A stretch of DNA of 64,000 bases from Desulfuromonadaceae bacterium. Its GTDB lineage: Bacteria > Desulfobacterota > Desulfuromonadia > Geobacterales > Pseudopelobacteraceae. The notes beneath the pieces are model-generated. The model had not been told where the DNA came from. It made no database searches and saw nothing but the letters and a program-made list of their open reading frames with translations. This document shows, one piece after another, positions 33,988-42,642 of this stretch (position 1 is its first letter; the number at the start of each line of letters is the position of its first letter). The stretch lies in contig JAQTQX010000009.1 in the NCBI GenBank assembly GCA_028712075.1, positions 84,837 to 148,836 on the forward strand, read 5' to 3'. A program made the position numbers and the translations under genes.

Positions 33988-35145
33988 TCAGTGCCCCTCC
34001 TTGATGTTTCTGGCTTCAAAAACACCTGATCGTTCGAAAACAATATAGAGCACCATCACAAGCGAAGCAGAAGCCACGACGACGAGGTTCTCGTAAATTG
34101 AAGGCGTATAGTGAACTACTTCCGGCATGTCGTAGACTCTGAACAGAGGAATCTTGAATGCACCGACGACCAGATCGTTACGGGCTTTAAGCTGGGTTCC
34201 CATAATAAACAGTCCGACAAATATCAGCCAGTTGGCGCTATTTCCCATCTTAAGGAGTATGTAGGGAATGACGATAACGACGACAATCCCGAACAGTACG
34301 CTGTTTATCAGTGTCAGCGAGAAAACTTCGGAACCTCCGAGATGAGCCGAAAGGCCGATCATGGTGCGCCAGAACGTGATCACAAGCGCCAGCCCCAGGC
34401 CGACTTTGAGTAACGTTACAAAGGGGTGGAGATGGTATTTCTCGTCCAGTTTTTTCTGCTTGACTGTTATGGCAGCGATGATGGTTGTCAATGAACAACC
34501 GGTCAGAAAGGCGATAAACAGAAAGTAGATCGGCATCAGTGCGCTATAGTAATAAACACGTGAACTGACCGAACCAAGCAGACTTCCCAGGGTGCTGTGG
34601 GTGAAAATTGCGACGAAAAATGCCCCCCACATGACTTTTTCAGAGTGTTTATTGGTCTGAATATTTATGTATTCCCAGATGATGACGATCAGGTAGCTGG
34701 TGTACCAGATGGCCATCCAGAACATGGGTGACTTTGGATTCGGGGAAAGCAGGAAGTTGTACATCCGGTCGATTCGCCCCATTTCGGTTGCCAGGGAGAA
34801 AAATGCCGCTACGGCCGTAATAATGCCGACAAAAATAATTCTCGAGGCAAACGGCTTGTACTGCTTTTCAAAGAACACGTGTCCGAAAAAGTTGACAAAG
34901 GTGCACCCGGTGCTGAGAAGTGCAAAATAGATGTACGTTGAAATCTGCAATCCCCACGGTACCAGGTTTGACGTGTTGATAGTATGGGCATGCCCCTGAA
35001 TGAATATGGCGGCTATTGCATAGAAACCGATTGCCAGGCCAAACAGCGATACATAAAGCGCCAGACCAGCCTTGCCTTTTGCCACATCTGAAGCGGTGGC
35101 AATAAGCTGTTCCTTTTCAGGAATAAGAACTCCGAATAGTTGCAT
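33988..35145 (-). CDS. NrfD/PsrC-family quinone-linked membrane subunit
   Basis: A ~385-residue integral membrane protein with about nine to ten helices, of the NrfD/PsrC family that exchanges electrons between menaquinone and the iron-sulfur subunit. ATG 35145 (MQLFGVLIP) is chosen because AGGGGG lies 6-7 bases upstream and one base separates it from the stop of the catalytic gene; the longer frame to 35217 lies inside that gene. It was recognised by topology and by its place between catalytic and FeS subunits. Confidence 0.88.
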   Translation of the reverse strand: MQLFGVLIPEKEQLIATASDVAKGKAGLALYVSLFGLAIGFYAIAAIFIQGHAHTINTSNLVPWGLQISTYIYFALLSTGCTFVNFFGHVFFEKQYKPFASRIIFVGIITAVAAFFSLATEMGRIDRMYNFLLSPNPKSPMFWMAIWYTSYLIVIIWEYINIQTNKHSEKVMWGAFFVAIFTHSTLGSLLGSVSSRVYYYSALMPIYFLFIAFLTGCSLTTIIAAITVKQKKLDEKYHLHPFVTLLKVGLGLALVITFWRTMIGLSAHLGGSEVFSLTLINSVLFGIVVVIVIPYILLKMGNSANWLIFVGLFIMGTQLKARNDLVVGAFKIPLFRVYDMPEVVHYTPSIYENLVVVASASLVMVLYIVFERSGVFEARNIKEGH

Positions 35146-35146
35146 G

Positions 35147-37345
35147 TCAGGCCCCCTTGACAATCTTGACAAAAGTACCGCGCATGGCAGTTCCGCCCAT
35201 GATCGGGTCAATGACATATTTCGAGATCAGATCGTCATCTGCAATCCCCTGATTATTGGCGCGCTTCATACCTTTGGCATGAACTCCGAATCCATGGTAC
35301 ATATACACTGCATCATCGCGCATACGCTGGGTAAGCTTGACTTTTATCCTGCCGGGAGCGAGTACTCCGTCCTGATTTACGAGTGATACGTAATCACCGT
35401 TCTTTAATCCCAGTTCCTGTCCTTTTATTGCGTTGATCCAGAGTGCATTTTCTTTCTGCAGATCGGTCAGCATAAAATTGTTGGTAGTCCGGGAGAACGT
35501 ATGGAGAGATGCACGCCCGAACAGCAGGCGAAAGTGGCCGGCCGGAGGCTGGGGATGTTTGGTGTATGTGGGGACCGGGTCAAATCCTGCTTCCTCCAGC
35601 TGCCTCGAATAGAGCTCTATCTTACCGGACGGAGTCCCGAATTCAGGCTGATTGTCTGCCGTGATATAGGGTGCCCCACCCTTTTTGATTATTACGCCAT
35701 CCCGCTTTAACTGAGCGAAGTCGATTCCGCCTGCCTCACAGCGTTTGGCAATGTACTCCTCGCCGTCCTTCCAGGCAAAATAAGCGGCAAGCCCCAGTTT
35801 GTTGCCAAGCTCCTTGGTGATCCACCAGGAAGGTTTTGATTCCCACATCGGTTCGACCGTCGGTTGCCGCAGCGCAATTTCGGCCTCTCCCTTGAACTTT
35901 CCGACATTGATATTGTCATAGCGCTCCATGTAGGTACACTCCGGGAGCACCACATCGGCCCATGCGATGATATCGACCGGCAGCACATCTATGGCAACCA
36001 CAAGCTCAAGGCTTTGCAGAGCCTTGATGGTCTCCTGCTTATCCGGCAAAGTTTTCATCAGGTTGCAGCCATAGATGAACCACCCCTTTATCGGGTGCGG
36101 TTTACCGGTTATGGAGGCATGTTTGATGGAGGTGGTCGTCTGCAATGCAGCAAACGGATAGGCGGCATCCAGCTTGGGTACGTCCTCGTGAGGCGGGTAC
36201 TCCGGCAGACCGGGATATTCAGGAACTTTTGCCCCCGTCGGGAAAAAGTAGCCCCCTTCCCTGCCCCAGCTACCCAAAAGAGCGTTCAGAATGGCAATTG
36301 CCCGGTTGCGCTGGGTGTCGTCACCATACCAGACTGAGTAGCGACCGGCACCGACACAAACATGCGGCGCATTCCTGCCCATCTCGCGAGCAACCCTGAC
36401 AATCATGTCACTCGGGATGGTTGTCTCTGTCTCTGCCCATTCAGGTGTGTACTGCTGTACCGCCGACCGTAGTTCGTCAAATCCGGAAGCGTACTTGTCA
36501 ATATACTCCTTGTCGTACAGCCCCTCTTCGATAATAATCCTGATCCAGGCCAACAGAAGCGCCAAATCGCTGGCAGGCCTGATCGGCAGCCAGTGATCGG
36601 CCTTGGAAGCAATATTGGAAAGACGCGGATCAACGACAGTCAACTGTGCGCCATCGGCAAGACCGCTCATGATGTCCTGCACCTGGCTGTTATGGGCATT
36701 CTCACCGAGGTGCGAGCCGAGCAGGACAATATATTTGCTTTTACTGAAATCGTAATATTCAGGAGATCCAACATCAGACCCGTACGTCAGGTAAAAACCC
36801 ATATCACGCGGTCCGCGGCATTGGGCAAATGATGGGGCCGTATAGTTACTGCAGCCGTAGGCTTTAAGCAGATGTTTCCAGAAAGCTCCGCCGGTTCCAT
36901 GCGAAAACAGCGCCATGGACTCTGCACCGTATTTTTTCTTAATATCGTTCATTTTTTGGGCTATTACGCCCAAAACTTCGTCCCATGTTGCCCGTTTCCA
37001 CACCGGTTCACCACGCTTGCCGGTATTGATCATCGGAAACTTCAGCCGGTCAGGATCATACAGAGCCCCCAGCGCCGCATTGCCTCGACCGCAGAGCCGA
37101 CCGCGCCCCCGAAGACTCAAAGGATTCCCGTCAATCTTGACGACCTTGTTATTCTCAACTTTGGCAATAAGTCCGCAGTTCCAGAAGCAAAGTTCGCAAA
37201 ACGTCGGAATCTGCTTCATCTCCTTCTGACCTTCCGCTTCTGCCCAGGAGAGAAATCCCTTCGGCATTGAGGTAACAGCGGCAATCCCTGCCGTAGCCGC
37301 CCCGGCTGCTTTGAAAAAAGTCCTTCGTGAAAATTTATGCGTCAC
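35147..37345 (-). CDS. Molybdopterin oxidoreductase catalytic subunit (polysulfide/thiosulfate-reductase type)
   Basis: A 732-residue periplasmic enzyme. Twin-arginine signal SRRTFFKAAGAATAG. A [4Fe-4S] site (CELCFWNCGL, then LCGRGNA) precedes bis-MGD binding domains. AQCRGPRD near residue 185 is a possible region for the Mo-ligating Cys. The subunit set (A-C-B order with triheme cytochrome) matches polysulfide, thiosulfate or tetrathionate reductases; arsenate-type enzymes are longer. Nearby rhodaneses and the octaheme cytochrome favour a sulfur substrate, but the substrate is not proven. GTG start with AGGAGG 8 bases upstream. Confidence 0.88.
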   Translation of the reverse strand: MTHKFSRRTFFKAAGAATAGIAAVTSMPKGFLSWAEAEGQKEMKQIPTFCELCFWNCGLIAKVENNKVVKIDGNPLSLRGRGRLCGRGNAALGALYDPDRLKFPMINTGKRGEPVWKRATWDEVLGVIAQKMNDIKKKYGAESMALFSHGTGGAFWKHLLKAYGCSNYTAPSFAQCRGPRDMGFYLTYGSDVGSPEYYDFSKSKYIVLLGSHLGENAHNSQVQDIMSGLADGAQLTVVDPRLSNIASKADHWLPIRPASDLALLLAWIRIIIEEGLYDKEYIDKYASGFDELRSAVQQYTPEWAETETTIPSDMIVRVAREMGRNAPHVCVGAGRYSVWYGDDTQRNRAIAILNALLGSWGREGGYFFPTGAKVPEYPGLPEYPPHEDVPKLDAAYPFAALQTTTSIKHASITGKPHPIKGWFIYGCNLMKTLPDKQETIKALQSLELVVAIDVLPVDIIAWADVVLPECTYMERYDNINVGKFKGEAEIALRQPTVEPMWESKPSWWITKELGNKLGLAAYFAWKDGEEYIAKRCEAGGIDFAQLKRDGVIIKKGGAPYITADNQPEFGTPSGKIELYSRQLEEAGFDPVPTYTKHPQPPAGHFRLLFGRASLHTFSRTTNNFMLTDLQKENALWINAIKGQELGLKNGDYVSLVNQDGVLAPGRIKVKLTQRMRDDAVYMYHGFGVHAKGMKRANNQGIADDDLISKYVIDPIMGGTAMRGTFVKIVKGA

Positions 37346-37427
37346 TATGTGCCTCCTGGAAATGACGTTGATACCGCACCGATTGGATCACAGCTTAATA
37401 TAAATACACAAATTGATAGATAACGAT

Positions 37428-37445
37428 GATTGTTTACGAACAATC
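37428..37445. promoter_or_regulatory. Palindrome GATTGTT-N4-AACAATC upstream of the molybdoenzyme
   Basis: Perfect 7-base arms flank TACG, 83 bases upstream of GTG 37345 on the minus strand. The core arms ATTGTT/AACAAT recur at 4929-4947. It is a candidate operator for the reductase operon. Confidence 0.4.
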
Positions 37446-37468
37446 GAAGGGGATCCAGAGCATAATTC

Positions 37469-37512
37469 TGCGTGCACTTTCAGTAGGGGGTTGAAGGCTG
37501 AAAGTGCACGCA
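37469..37512. repeat. Perfect 15-bp inverted repeat (hairpin)
   Basis: TGCGTGCACTTTCAG (37469-37483) pairs with CTGAAAGTGCACGCA (37498-37512) across a G-rich 14-base loop. It lies 9 bases past the rhodanese stop (minus strand). No U tract follows, so it is not a standard terminator. It may protect the 3' end of the rhodanese transcript or bind a protein. Confidence 0.6.
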
Positions 37513-37521
37513 TGGGATAGT

Positions 37522-38925
37522 CTACTCTTTTGAAATCTTGTAACTGCCGTCTTTGGCAAAAGTCACTTTTGCATTGGCAAACTTGACATCTGTGTAGCCT
37601 AGGCTCTTGAGGGAGTTATAGGCCACTTCAGCTATTACACCGGTGTTGCAGTAGAATACGATAAGTTTGTCTTTGGGAATCTCCGCCTGACGATCCTTGA
37701 GCTCTTCGGCCGGGATATTTTTGGCGGTCTTGATCATGCCGGCTTTACTTTCGGTCACGGTGCGGGCATCAATCAACATGACATTTGCAGGAAGTTCCAC
37801 CGCATACTTTTTGAACTCATCCAGATTAATCTCGCCTGGACGCGGTTTGGAAACATAGGTAGCCTTGGTCGCCAATTTTCCGCTGGCAACATCATATTTA
37901 TCTGCCTGCCAGGCTTCGAAACCGCCAGTCAGCATCGCAACTCTCTTAAATCCGGCCTTAAGCAGCGAGTTTGCAGCTTTTTCTGCATCCTTGCCCCCTT
38001 TCTGGTCATAGACTATGATCGGAGCATTTTTCTTGACGTCCAGTTTCTTGGCCAAAGCTGCCGCTTTCTTTGCCGGGAAGGTAACAGCCCCGACAATAAA
38101 GCCTTTAGCAGCTTCCTTTTCTGTACGAGTGTCAAGTAATACGTGCGGAATTTCCTTTGCGATCCAGGCTTCTTTCAGAAACTTGGGCGATAACACACCA
38201 TAATGCTTTTCTTGCCAGGCGGGCATGCCATCTTTATAGACTTTGATATTGGTATAGCCAAGCTTCCTGGCCTTATTGGCAGAACCGGGGCTCATGTTGC
38301 AGGTAACGCCCTGACAGAAGAAGATGACGAGTGCGTTCTTGTCTTTCGGCAGCAGCTTCTCGGCAAGCTTGTCGAATGCCGGAAACGGCAGGTTTACTGC
38401 GGTAGGGATTGAACCGTCCTGAAAGCGCGGCAAGGGGCGTGAATCAAAAAGGAAATATTTCCCTTTTTCCGGCCCTAAAGCGACGAGTTTTTCGATATCA
38501 GCTGTTTTCATCAGCATATCATCAGATATTTTCACTGGTGGTTTCTCTACCAGCTTTACCGCAGTCTTGACACCGTCCTTTTCTACATATTCAACCTTGA
38601 CTTCGTGGCCTTTCTTGACCAGGTTATCCTTCAAAAACTCTCCATCTCCGATCTTCCCGGCACCGTTTACCACCTTGATTTCGTCTTCATCAAACTTGAA
38701 CTGCTCGACAGAATCATCAATCTTCACCTGAATTGTTTTGGCCTTGAACGTCACAAGATCAAAATTTCCCCGAACCGTATTCGGCTCGGCTTTGTGACAA
38801 AGAGCGCATGGCTTTGCCATCGATGGCTTGGCAGGTGAAGCTGCCGGAACAGCAGGATCAGCAGCGAATGCAGTCGCCACGGTTAGTGAAGCAGCAACGG
38901 TAAAAAGAAGCGTTTTCATGGTCAT
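37522..38925 (-). CDS. Secreted triple-rhodanese protein with a heme-c motif
   Basis: A ~467-residue periplasmic protein. The signal peptide ends near TVATAFA. An N-terminal heme-like motif CALCH is followed by three rhodanese-like domains. Domain 1 (about 170-280) has the loop FFCQGVTCNMS with Cys. Domain 2 (about 285-375) has IVYDQKGG in the same place, so its Cys is lost. Domain 3 (about 385-465) has IVFYCNTGVIAE with Cys. A domain of about 80 residues (KTIQVKIDDSVEQFKFDE) precedes domain 1. ATG 38925 follows GGGAGG by 9 bases. It may handle persulfide or selenium in the periplasm. The gene order with a porin resembles the Geobacter extHI region (from memory). Confidence 0.85.
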   Translation of the reverse strand: MTMKTLLFTVAASLTVATAFAADPAVPAASPAKPSMAKPCALCHKAEPNTVRGNFDLVTFKAKTIQVKIDDSVEQFKFDEDEIKVVNGAGKIGDGEFLKDNLVKKGHEVKVEYVEKDGVKTAVKLVEKPPVKISDDMLMKTADIEKLVALGPEKGKYFLFDSRPLPRFQDGSIPTAVNLPFPAFDKLAEKLLPKDKNALVIFFCQGVTCNMSPGSANKARKLGYTNIKVYKDGMPAWQEKHYGVLSPKFLKEAWIAKEIPHVLLDTRTEKEAAKGFIVGAVTFPAKKAAALAKKLDVKKNAPIIVYDQKGGKDAEKAANSLLKAGFKRVAMLTGGFEAWQADKYDVASGKLATKATYVSKPRPGEINLDEFKKYAVELPANVMLIDARTVTESKAGMIKTAKNIPAEELKDRQAEIPKDKLIVFYCNTGVIAEVAYNSLKSLGYTDVKFANAKVTFAKDGSYKISKE

Positions 38926-38953
38926 GAATTGTATCCTCCCGATAAAATTTGGC

Positions 38954-39277
38954 CTAGCAGCCGGCTGTCTTTTTAAACATCTTGGATGTGTTCTTTCCGC
39001 CATCGGCATCATACTTTGTGCGGATTTCATCGCCTTCCACAATGCGCTTGTCCTTGAGTTTGTCGAGGGTCAGTTCGTCGGTAATTGTAATGGTTACCAG
39101 TGCTTCCGTCTTGCTATCTTTGAGTATTGTTGTTGCAGACTTACCATCTGCGGCAAGTTCGATTTTGGTGATTGTGCCGGTCATTTTTGCTTCCTCGGCA
39201 CTGGCAGTGCTGACAACAGCAAATGAGGTGATAAATGCAAGTGCCATAACCATGATCATCGATGCTAATTTTTTCAT
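38954..39277 (-). CDS. Small secreted protein ending in Ala-Gly-Cys
   Basis: A 107-residue protein: signal peptide about 1-27, then a beta-rich domain (MTGTITKIELAADGKSATTI, ALVTITITDELTLDKL) and a basic tail ending FKKTAGC, with the only mature Cys at the C-terminus. The beta pattern resembles the pre-rhodanese segment of the neighbouring protein (KTIQVKIDDSVEQFKFDE, GEFLKDNLVKKGHEVKVEY), so it may be a related domain. No family was recognised. It lies 28 bases before the rhodanese start and in the same operon. Candidate thiol carrier. Confidence 0.72.
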   Translation of the reverse strand: MKKLASMIMVMALAFITSFAVVSTASAEEAKMTGTITKIELAADGKSATTILKDSKTEALVTITITDELTLDKLKDKRIVEGDEIRTKYDADGGKNTSKMFKKTAGC

Positions 39278-39345
39278 TGTCTAAACTCCTTGTTAAGTGT
39301 GCCGTTAAGTGCACGGTTAAATTAATTGTTTGCCAGTAAATAAGA

Positions 39346-39368
39346 CCGGGGGGCATTGTGCCCCCCGG
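39346..39368 (-). terminator. Hairpin after the porin gene
   Basis: CCGGGGGGCA (39346-39355) pairs perfectly with TGCCCCCCGG (39359-39368). On the minus strand it is followed by a moderately T-rich TCTTATTTACT. Probably a partial terminator between the porin and the small-protein/rhodanese pair. Confidence 0.7.
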
Positions 39369-39380
39369 CATCAGATAACA

Positions 39381-41351
39381 TTAAAACTGGACTTCAAAAG
39401 TTCCATACACATTTTGTGCAGATTTCAGAGGCGCCATCAGCATCAGATCGGTTGACTGGATTTCTGAAATTTTCTTCGGTGCGCCAACCCAGTTGTTGCT
39501 GCCGGTGTACTCAAAATCATAATACTGGTAACCAAGCTTGAAGAACGCCTTGGCAAAATAGTTGGAAATCGGCTTCAGATCGAGTTCCTGAATGATATAC
39601 GGTTCATAGACATTGCCACGTGTACCGACTTTGCTGGTCCACATGTCATCTGCCGAAGGAGCAAAGGTGATCCAGTATTCAGAACCGTGATTAAACTCAA
39701 AACCAATTTTTGTCTTCGATGGAAGGTCATACCGAATGCCTGCATATGCGGCCCAACCAGTACGATCTTTGGGAGAGAAATCCTGCGCAAAAAACTCGCC
39801 GCTCATCAATCCCTGGAATCCGGCATTCTGGGAAACGTTGTTGTTGGGGTGAGTGACACTCAGACCAAGATCACCAAATATCTGTAATGTACCTGGTCCA
39901 ATATTTTTGAGCGTACTCATGGCGCCGGCACCGTACCAGTCAATGTCGCCAAGGTTCGTTGCCGGTGCAGTGTTGCCGAACACGGTATTGTTCATGACTG
40001 GGAAGTCAAATATATTAAAGCCGCGATTCCACTGCAGCCAGACACGAAGTGGATCGGTATCTACCGGAATCACTGCAACTCCGAGCATATCAGTATCCTT
40101 GATGCTGTTTGTTGTATCTGTTTTGAATCCGCTGTCATAACCACGGCCATAACAAACTTTGGTATAAAAACCTGCCAAGGCATCGATATCTGGGGCATAG
40201 CCCACCGTCATCCCGTCAAAGGCGTAATCAACCAGTAGTGCCGGAGTGCCCCCATTGCCAGGTCTCGCCTTGTTGAGGCGCAGGTTGCTTGGTGCCCCAT
40301 TGGTTGAAGGACGGCGACCTACCGAAAACCAGAGTGGCTCGTCGGCAATATTGCTCCAGGTAGCATAAGCACGATCAACATTCAGTTTACTGTCGGTGGG
40401 AATGTGGCCGATAGTGCCGTCAAAGGCACCAACGCGATCAGCGAAGAAGTTACTGTTTGTTGTTGAATCACTCTGTGAACCGAAGGCTTTATAAATTCCC
40501 AGACTTGCATGAACAGTGATGTCCTTGATAGGTTTTGCGGTTAGATCAAGACCGAACTTGTTGGTGTAGAGGGTTTCGTTCTTGGGTTTGTATGAGGCAA
40601 CTTTATTCAAGTACGTTGGCTGTCCGGCAACTGCAGGGTCGCCAAGGAACCCCTGCAACAAAAGATTATTTAATAATGTTATTTGGTCGGCACTAAATGC
40701 ACCACTTTGCATCAAATCACCAAGTGTAGAGCCTGCAGGGCCTCCAAAAGGAACAGCACTCATTTGCATAACTGCGGGCATCACTTTCGCCGAAAGCGTA
40801 TTCATGACGCTTTGCTGCTGTGACGAGAGTGTCGTTGCTTGTAAAACGGCCGCAGGCACTGCTGCACCAGGAGCAAAATATGCCTGCATTGGATTTGCTG
40901 TAAGCAGTAATTGCTGCATGCCACCGTACATGGCATTTGGCATATACGAGTTTAAGATAAGATCAAATTGTCCAGGCGAAAACAGTGCGCCAGTTTTTGA
41001 TTGCAAAGCAAATCCGGCAAAACCACCGGTTGGGCCTGAAATAGCGGCTGCATTGGGGCCATTCAAAAAATCCCCTACCATACTTTGCATCGTTCCAATT
41101 GCATCAGAATACGCCACAGTTTTGCCGTGCAGGCTGTCAACTCGGAAGCGATAATCGCCACCGATAGTCAGCCATTTACCGATCGATTTATTTTCGACCT
41201 TCTTTACCGAACCTTTGAGGTCGTTGACTTCTTTGGTCAACTTGTCAATTTTCAATTGCAAATCAGCTTCTTCCGCATGTGCGGCAATTGGAGCGAACAA
41301 GCAGACCATCGCTGTCATTACCGCCAATCTTTTCATGGATCTTTTCCTCAT
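39381..41351 (-). CDS. Outer-membrane porin-like beta-barrel (DUF3373-like)
   Basis: A ~656-residue outer-membrane protein: signal peptide (MTAMVCLFAPIAAHA), a short coiled-coil (LQLKIDKLTKEVNDLKGSVKKVE), an inserted Ala/Gln/Met-rich region (about 85-235) and a long barrel ending GTFEVQF with a terminal Phe. Such coiled-coil porins occur in Geobacter beside extracellular electron-transfer cytochromes and in the extI selenite-related locus; this link is from memory. ATG 41351 has AAGGGGGAAAT upstream and is preferred to 41441. A LysR gene is divergent, 350 bases away. Confidence 0.8.
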   Translation of the reverse strand: MRKRSMKRLAVMTAMVCLFAPIAAHAEEADLQLKIDKLTKEVNDLKGSVKKVENKSIGKWLTIGGDYRFRVDSLHGKTVAYSDAIGTMQSMVGDFLNGPNAAAISGPTGGFAGFALQSKTGALFSPGQFDLILNSYMPNAMYGGMQQLLLTANPMQAYFAPGAAVPAAVLQATTLSSQQQSVMNTLSAKVMPAVMQMSAVPFGGPAGSTLGDLMQSGAFSADQITLLNNLLLQGFLGDPAVAGQPTYLNKVASYKPKNETLYTNKFGLDLTAKPIKDITVHASLGIYKAFGSQSDSTTNSNFFADRVGAFDGTIGHIPTDSKLNVDRAYATWSNIADEPLWFSVGRRPSTNGAPSNLRLNKARPGNGGTPALLVDYAFDGMTVGYAPDIDALAGFYTKVCYGRGYDSGFKTDTTNSIKDTDMLGVAVIPVDTDPLRVWLQWNRGFNIFDFPVMNNTVFGNTAPATNLGDIDWYGAGAMSTLKNIGPGTLQIFGDLGLSVTHPNNNVSQNAGFQGLMSGEFFAQDFSPKDRTGWAAYAGIRYDLPSKTKIGFEFNHGSEYWITFAPSADDMWTSKVGTRGNVYEPYIIQELDLKPISNYFAKAFFKLGYQYYDFEYTGSNNWVGAPKKISEIQSTDLMLMAPLKSAQNVYGTFEVQF

Positions 41352-41547
41352 ATTTCCCCCTTTGGAAAGTTGGTTCCCTGCTGCTTTGAAACATATGATC
41401 TGCAAAATCAACGCCCATTTATATGAATAATTACATATCAACTTATCAGAATATAGTTTTATTCAAAATTATAGATACTTATCAAACAGAAACCAGCGAG
41501 CAGCGACAGAACAAAACCTCGTTCTGTCAAGTGCCTATGATTGTCCC

Positions 41548-41578
41548 GCCAAATAACATTGCTTTTCGGCTATTTGAC
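41548..41578. promoter_or_regulatory. Paired half-sites GCCAAATAAC-N11-GCTATTTGAC
   Basis: Each 10-base arm is the exact complement of one arm at 25658-25689. It lies between the divergent porin and LysR genes, about 120 bases before the LysR start and 200 before the porin start: a likely LysR-type control region. Confidence 0.5.
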
Positions 41579-41655
41579 TAGTAATATTTGTTGCGCATAT
41601 ACCACTAATTGTGGAAATTTTATCAGGTAAATCAATGATTCATAGCAGAATACTT

Positions 41656-41671
41656 CTTATCATGTCATAAG
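41656..41671. promoter_or_regulatory. Palindrome CTTAT-N6-ATAAG ahead of LysR gene
   Basis: The 5-base arms lie 30 bases before ATG 41701. CTTATCA also occurs at 41442-41448 and 41478-41484 in the same intergenic region. It may be an autoregulatory site. Confidence 0.35.
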
Positions 41672-41700
41672 AACAACTTATTAACAGCGGGGGGGCCACT

Positions 41701-42642
41701 ATGGAAACCAGATATTTTCAAACGCTCCAGACCGTTATGGAGTGTGGAAGCTTTAATAAAGCCGCGCGCATACTTTGCATCACCCAGTCAGCAGTTTCAC
41801 AGCGCATCAAATTTATGGAGGAGTATTATGGCTGTCCTCTGATTGACCGAAGCGGTCAGCTTGTACAACTGACTGAGGCGGGTGCTATTGTCAATGAGAA
41901 AGCCTCACAGATTTTGACTATCGAGAGGAGTCTGGAAAAAGAGCTGAAAGGGCTTAGCAATAAAAAGCGCTTGTCGTTATGCAGCACCCCTACTTTTGGC
42001 GCTGTATTCCTGCCGCAGGTGCTTAATCGGTTTTTTCTGAAACATTCAGGCGATGTGGACTTCAAGTTCACGCTCAATACTCCTGAACTGACGATGCAGG
42101 GATTCATCGATGAAGAATTTGACCTTGCCGTCATAGAACATTGCGGCCCTCTGGATGTGCCAGGCGCCCAACAGCTGGACCTGCCACCTGACGAGCTGGT
42201 GTTCATTTCTGCTCCATCCCTTTCTTTACCGCACCCGCTGATCACACTTGATGAACTGCTGAAGCAGCGTCTTATTGCACGGCGCGCTGGCTGCAGCTCA
42301 CGTTGCCTGCTCCAGAGCAATCTCCAACACTTCGGCAGAAGCATCGATGATTTCAGGGTGATGATTGTGTACGATGATCTGCATCTGACCATTGAAACAG
42401 TGAAGTCAGGAAAGGGCGTTGCATTTGTATCAAAAAGTCTCGTACAAACTCTGGTTGCCAATGGCGAATTGACACAACATGTTGTCGAAGACTTCAATAA
42501 CGTGCGCTCACGCAGTGTCCTCGTCAACCAGAAACGTATCAATGATCCACTCACTGGACAGTTTCTTGCGTGTATTTACGATGTTTTTCCAGGCGCGCCA
42601 AACAGTTTATCCGTAAGCCTCACATACCATGCCGCTGACTGA
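41701..42642 (+). CDS. LysR-family transcriptional regulator
   Basis: A 313-residue regulator. An N-terminal winged helix (SFNKAARILCITQSAVSQRIKFMEE, about 17-41) is followed by a substrate-binding effector domain (about 90-295). It is divergent from the porin/rhodanese operon and so probably controls it and itself. The ribosome site is G-rich (GCGGGGGGG). The last ~22 codons overlap the convergent transporter gene by 67 bases, and the chain is a little longer than typical (290-305), which suggests loss of an earlier stop. The effector is unknown. Confidence 0.93.
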   Translation: METRYFQTLQTVMECGSFNKAARILCITQSAVSQRIKFMEEYYGCPLIDRSGQLVQLTEAGAIVNEKASQILTIERSLEKELKGLSNKKRLSLCSTPTFGAVFLPQVLNRFFLKHSGDVDFKFTLNTPELTMQGFIDEEFDLAVIEHCGPLDVPGAQQLDLPPDELVFISAPSLSLPHPLITLDELLKQRLIARRAGCSSRCLLQSNLQHFGRSIDDFRVMIVYDDLHLTIETVKSGKGVAFVSKSLVQTLVANGELTQHVVEDFNNVRSRSVLVNQKRINDPLTGQFLACIYDVFPGAPNSLSVSLTYHAAD

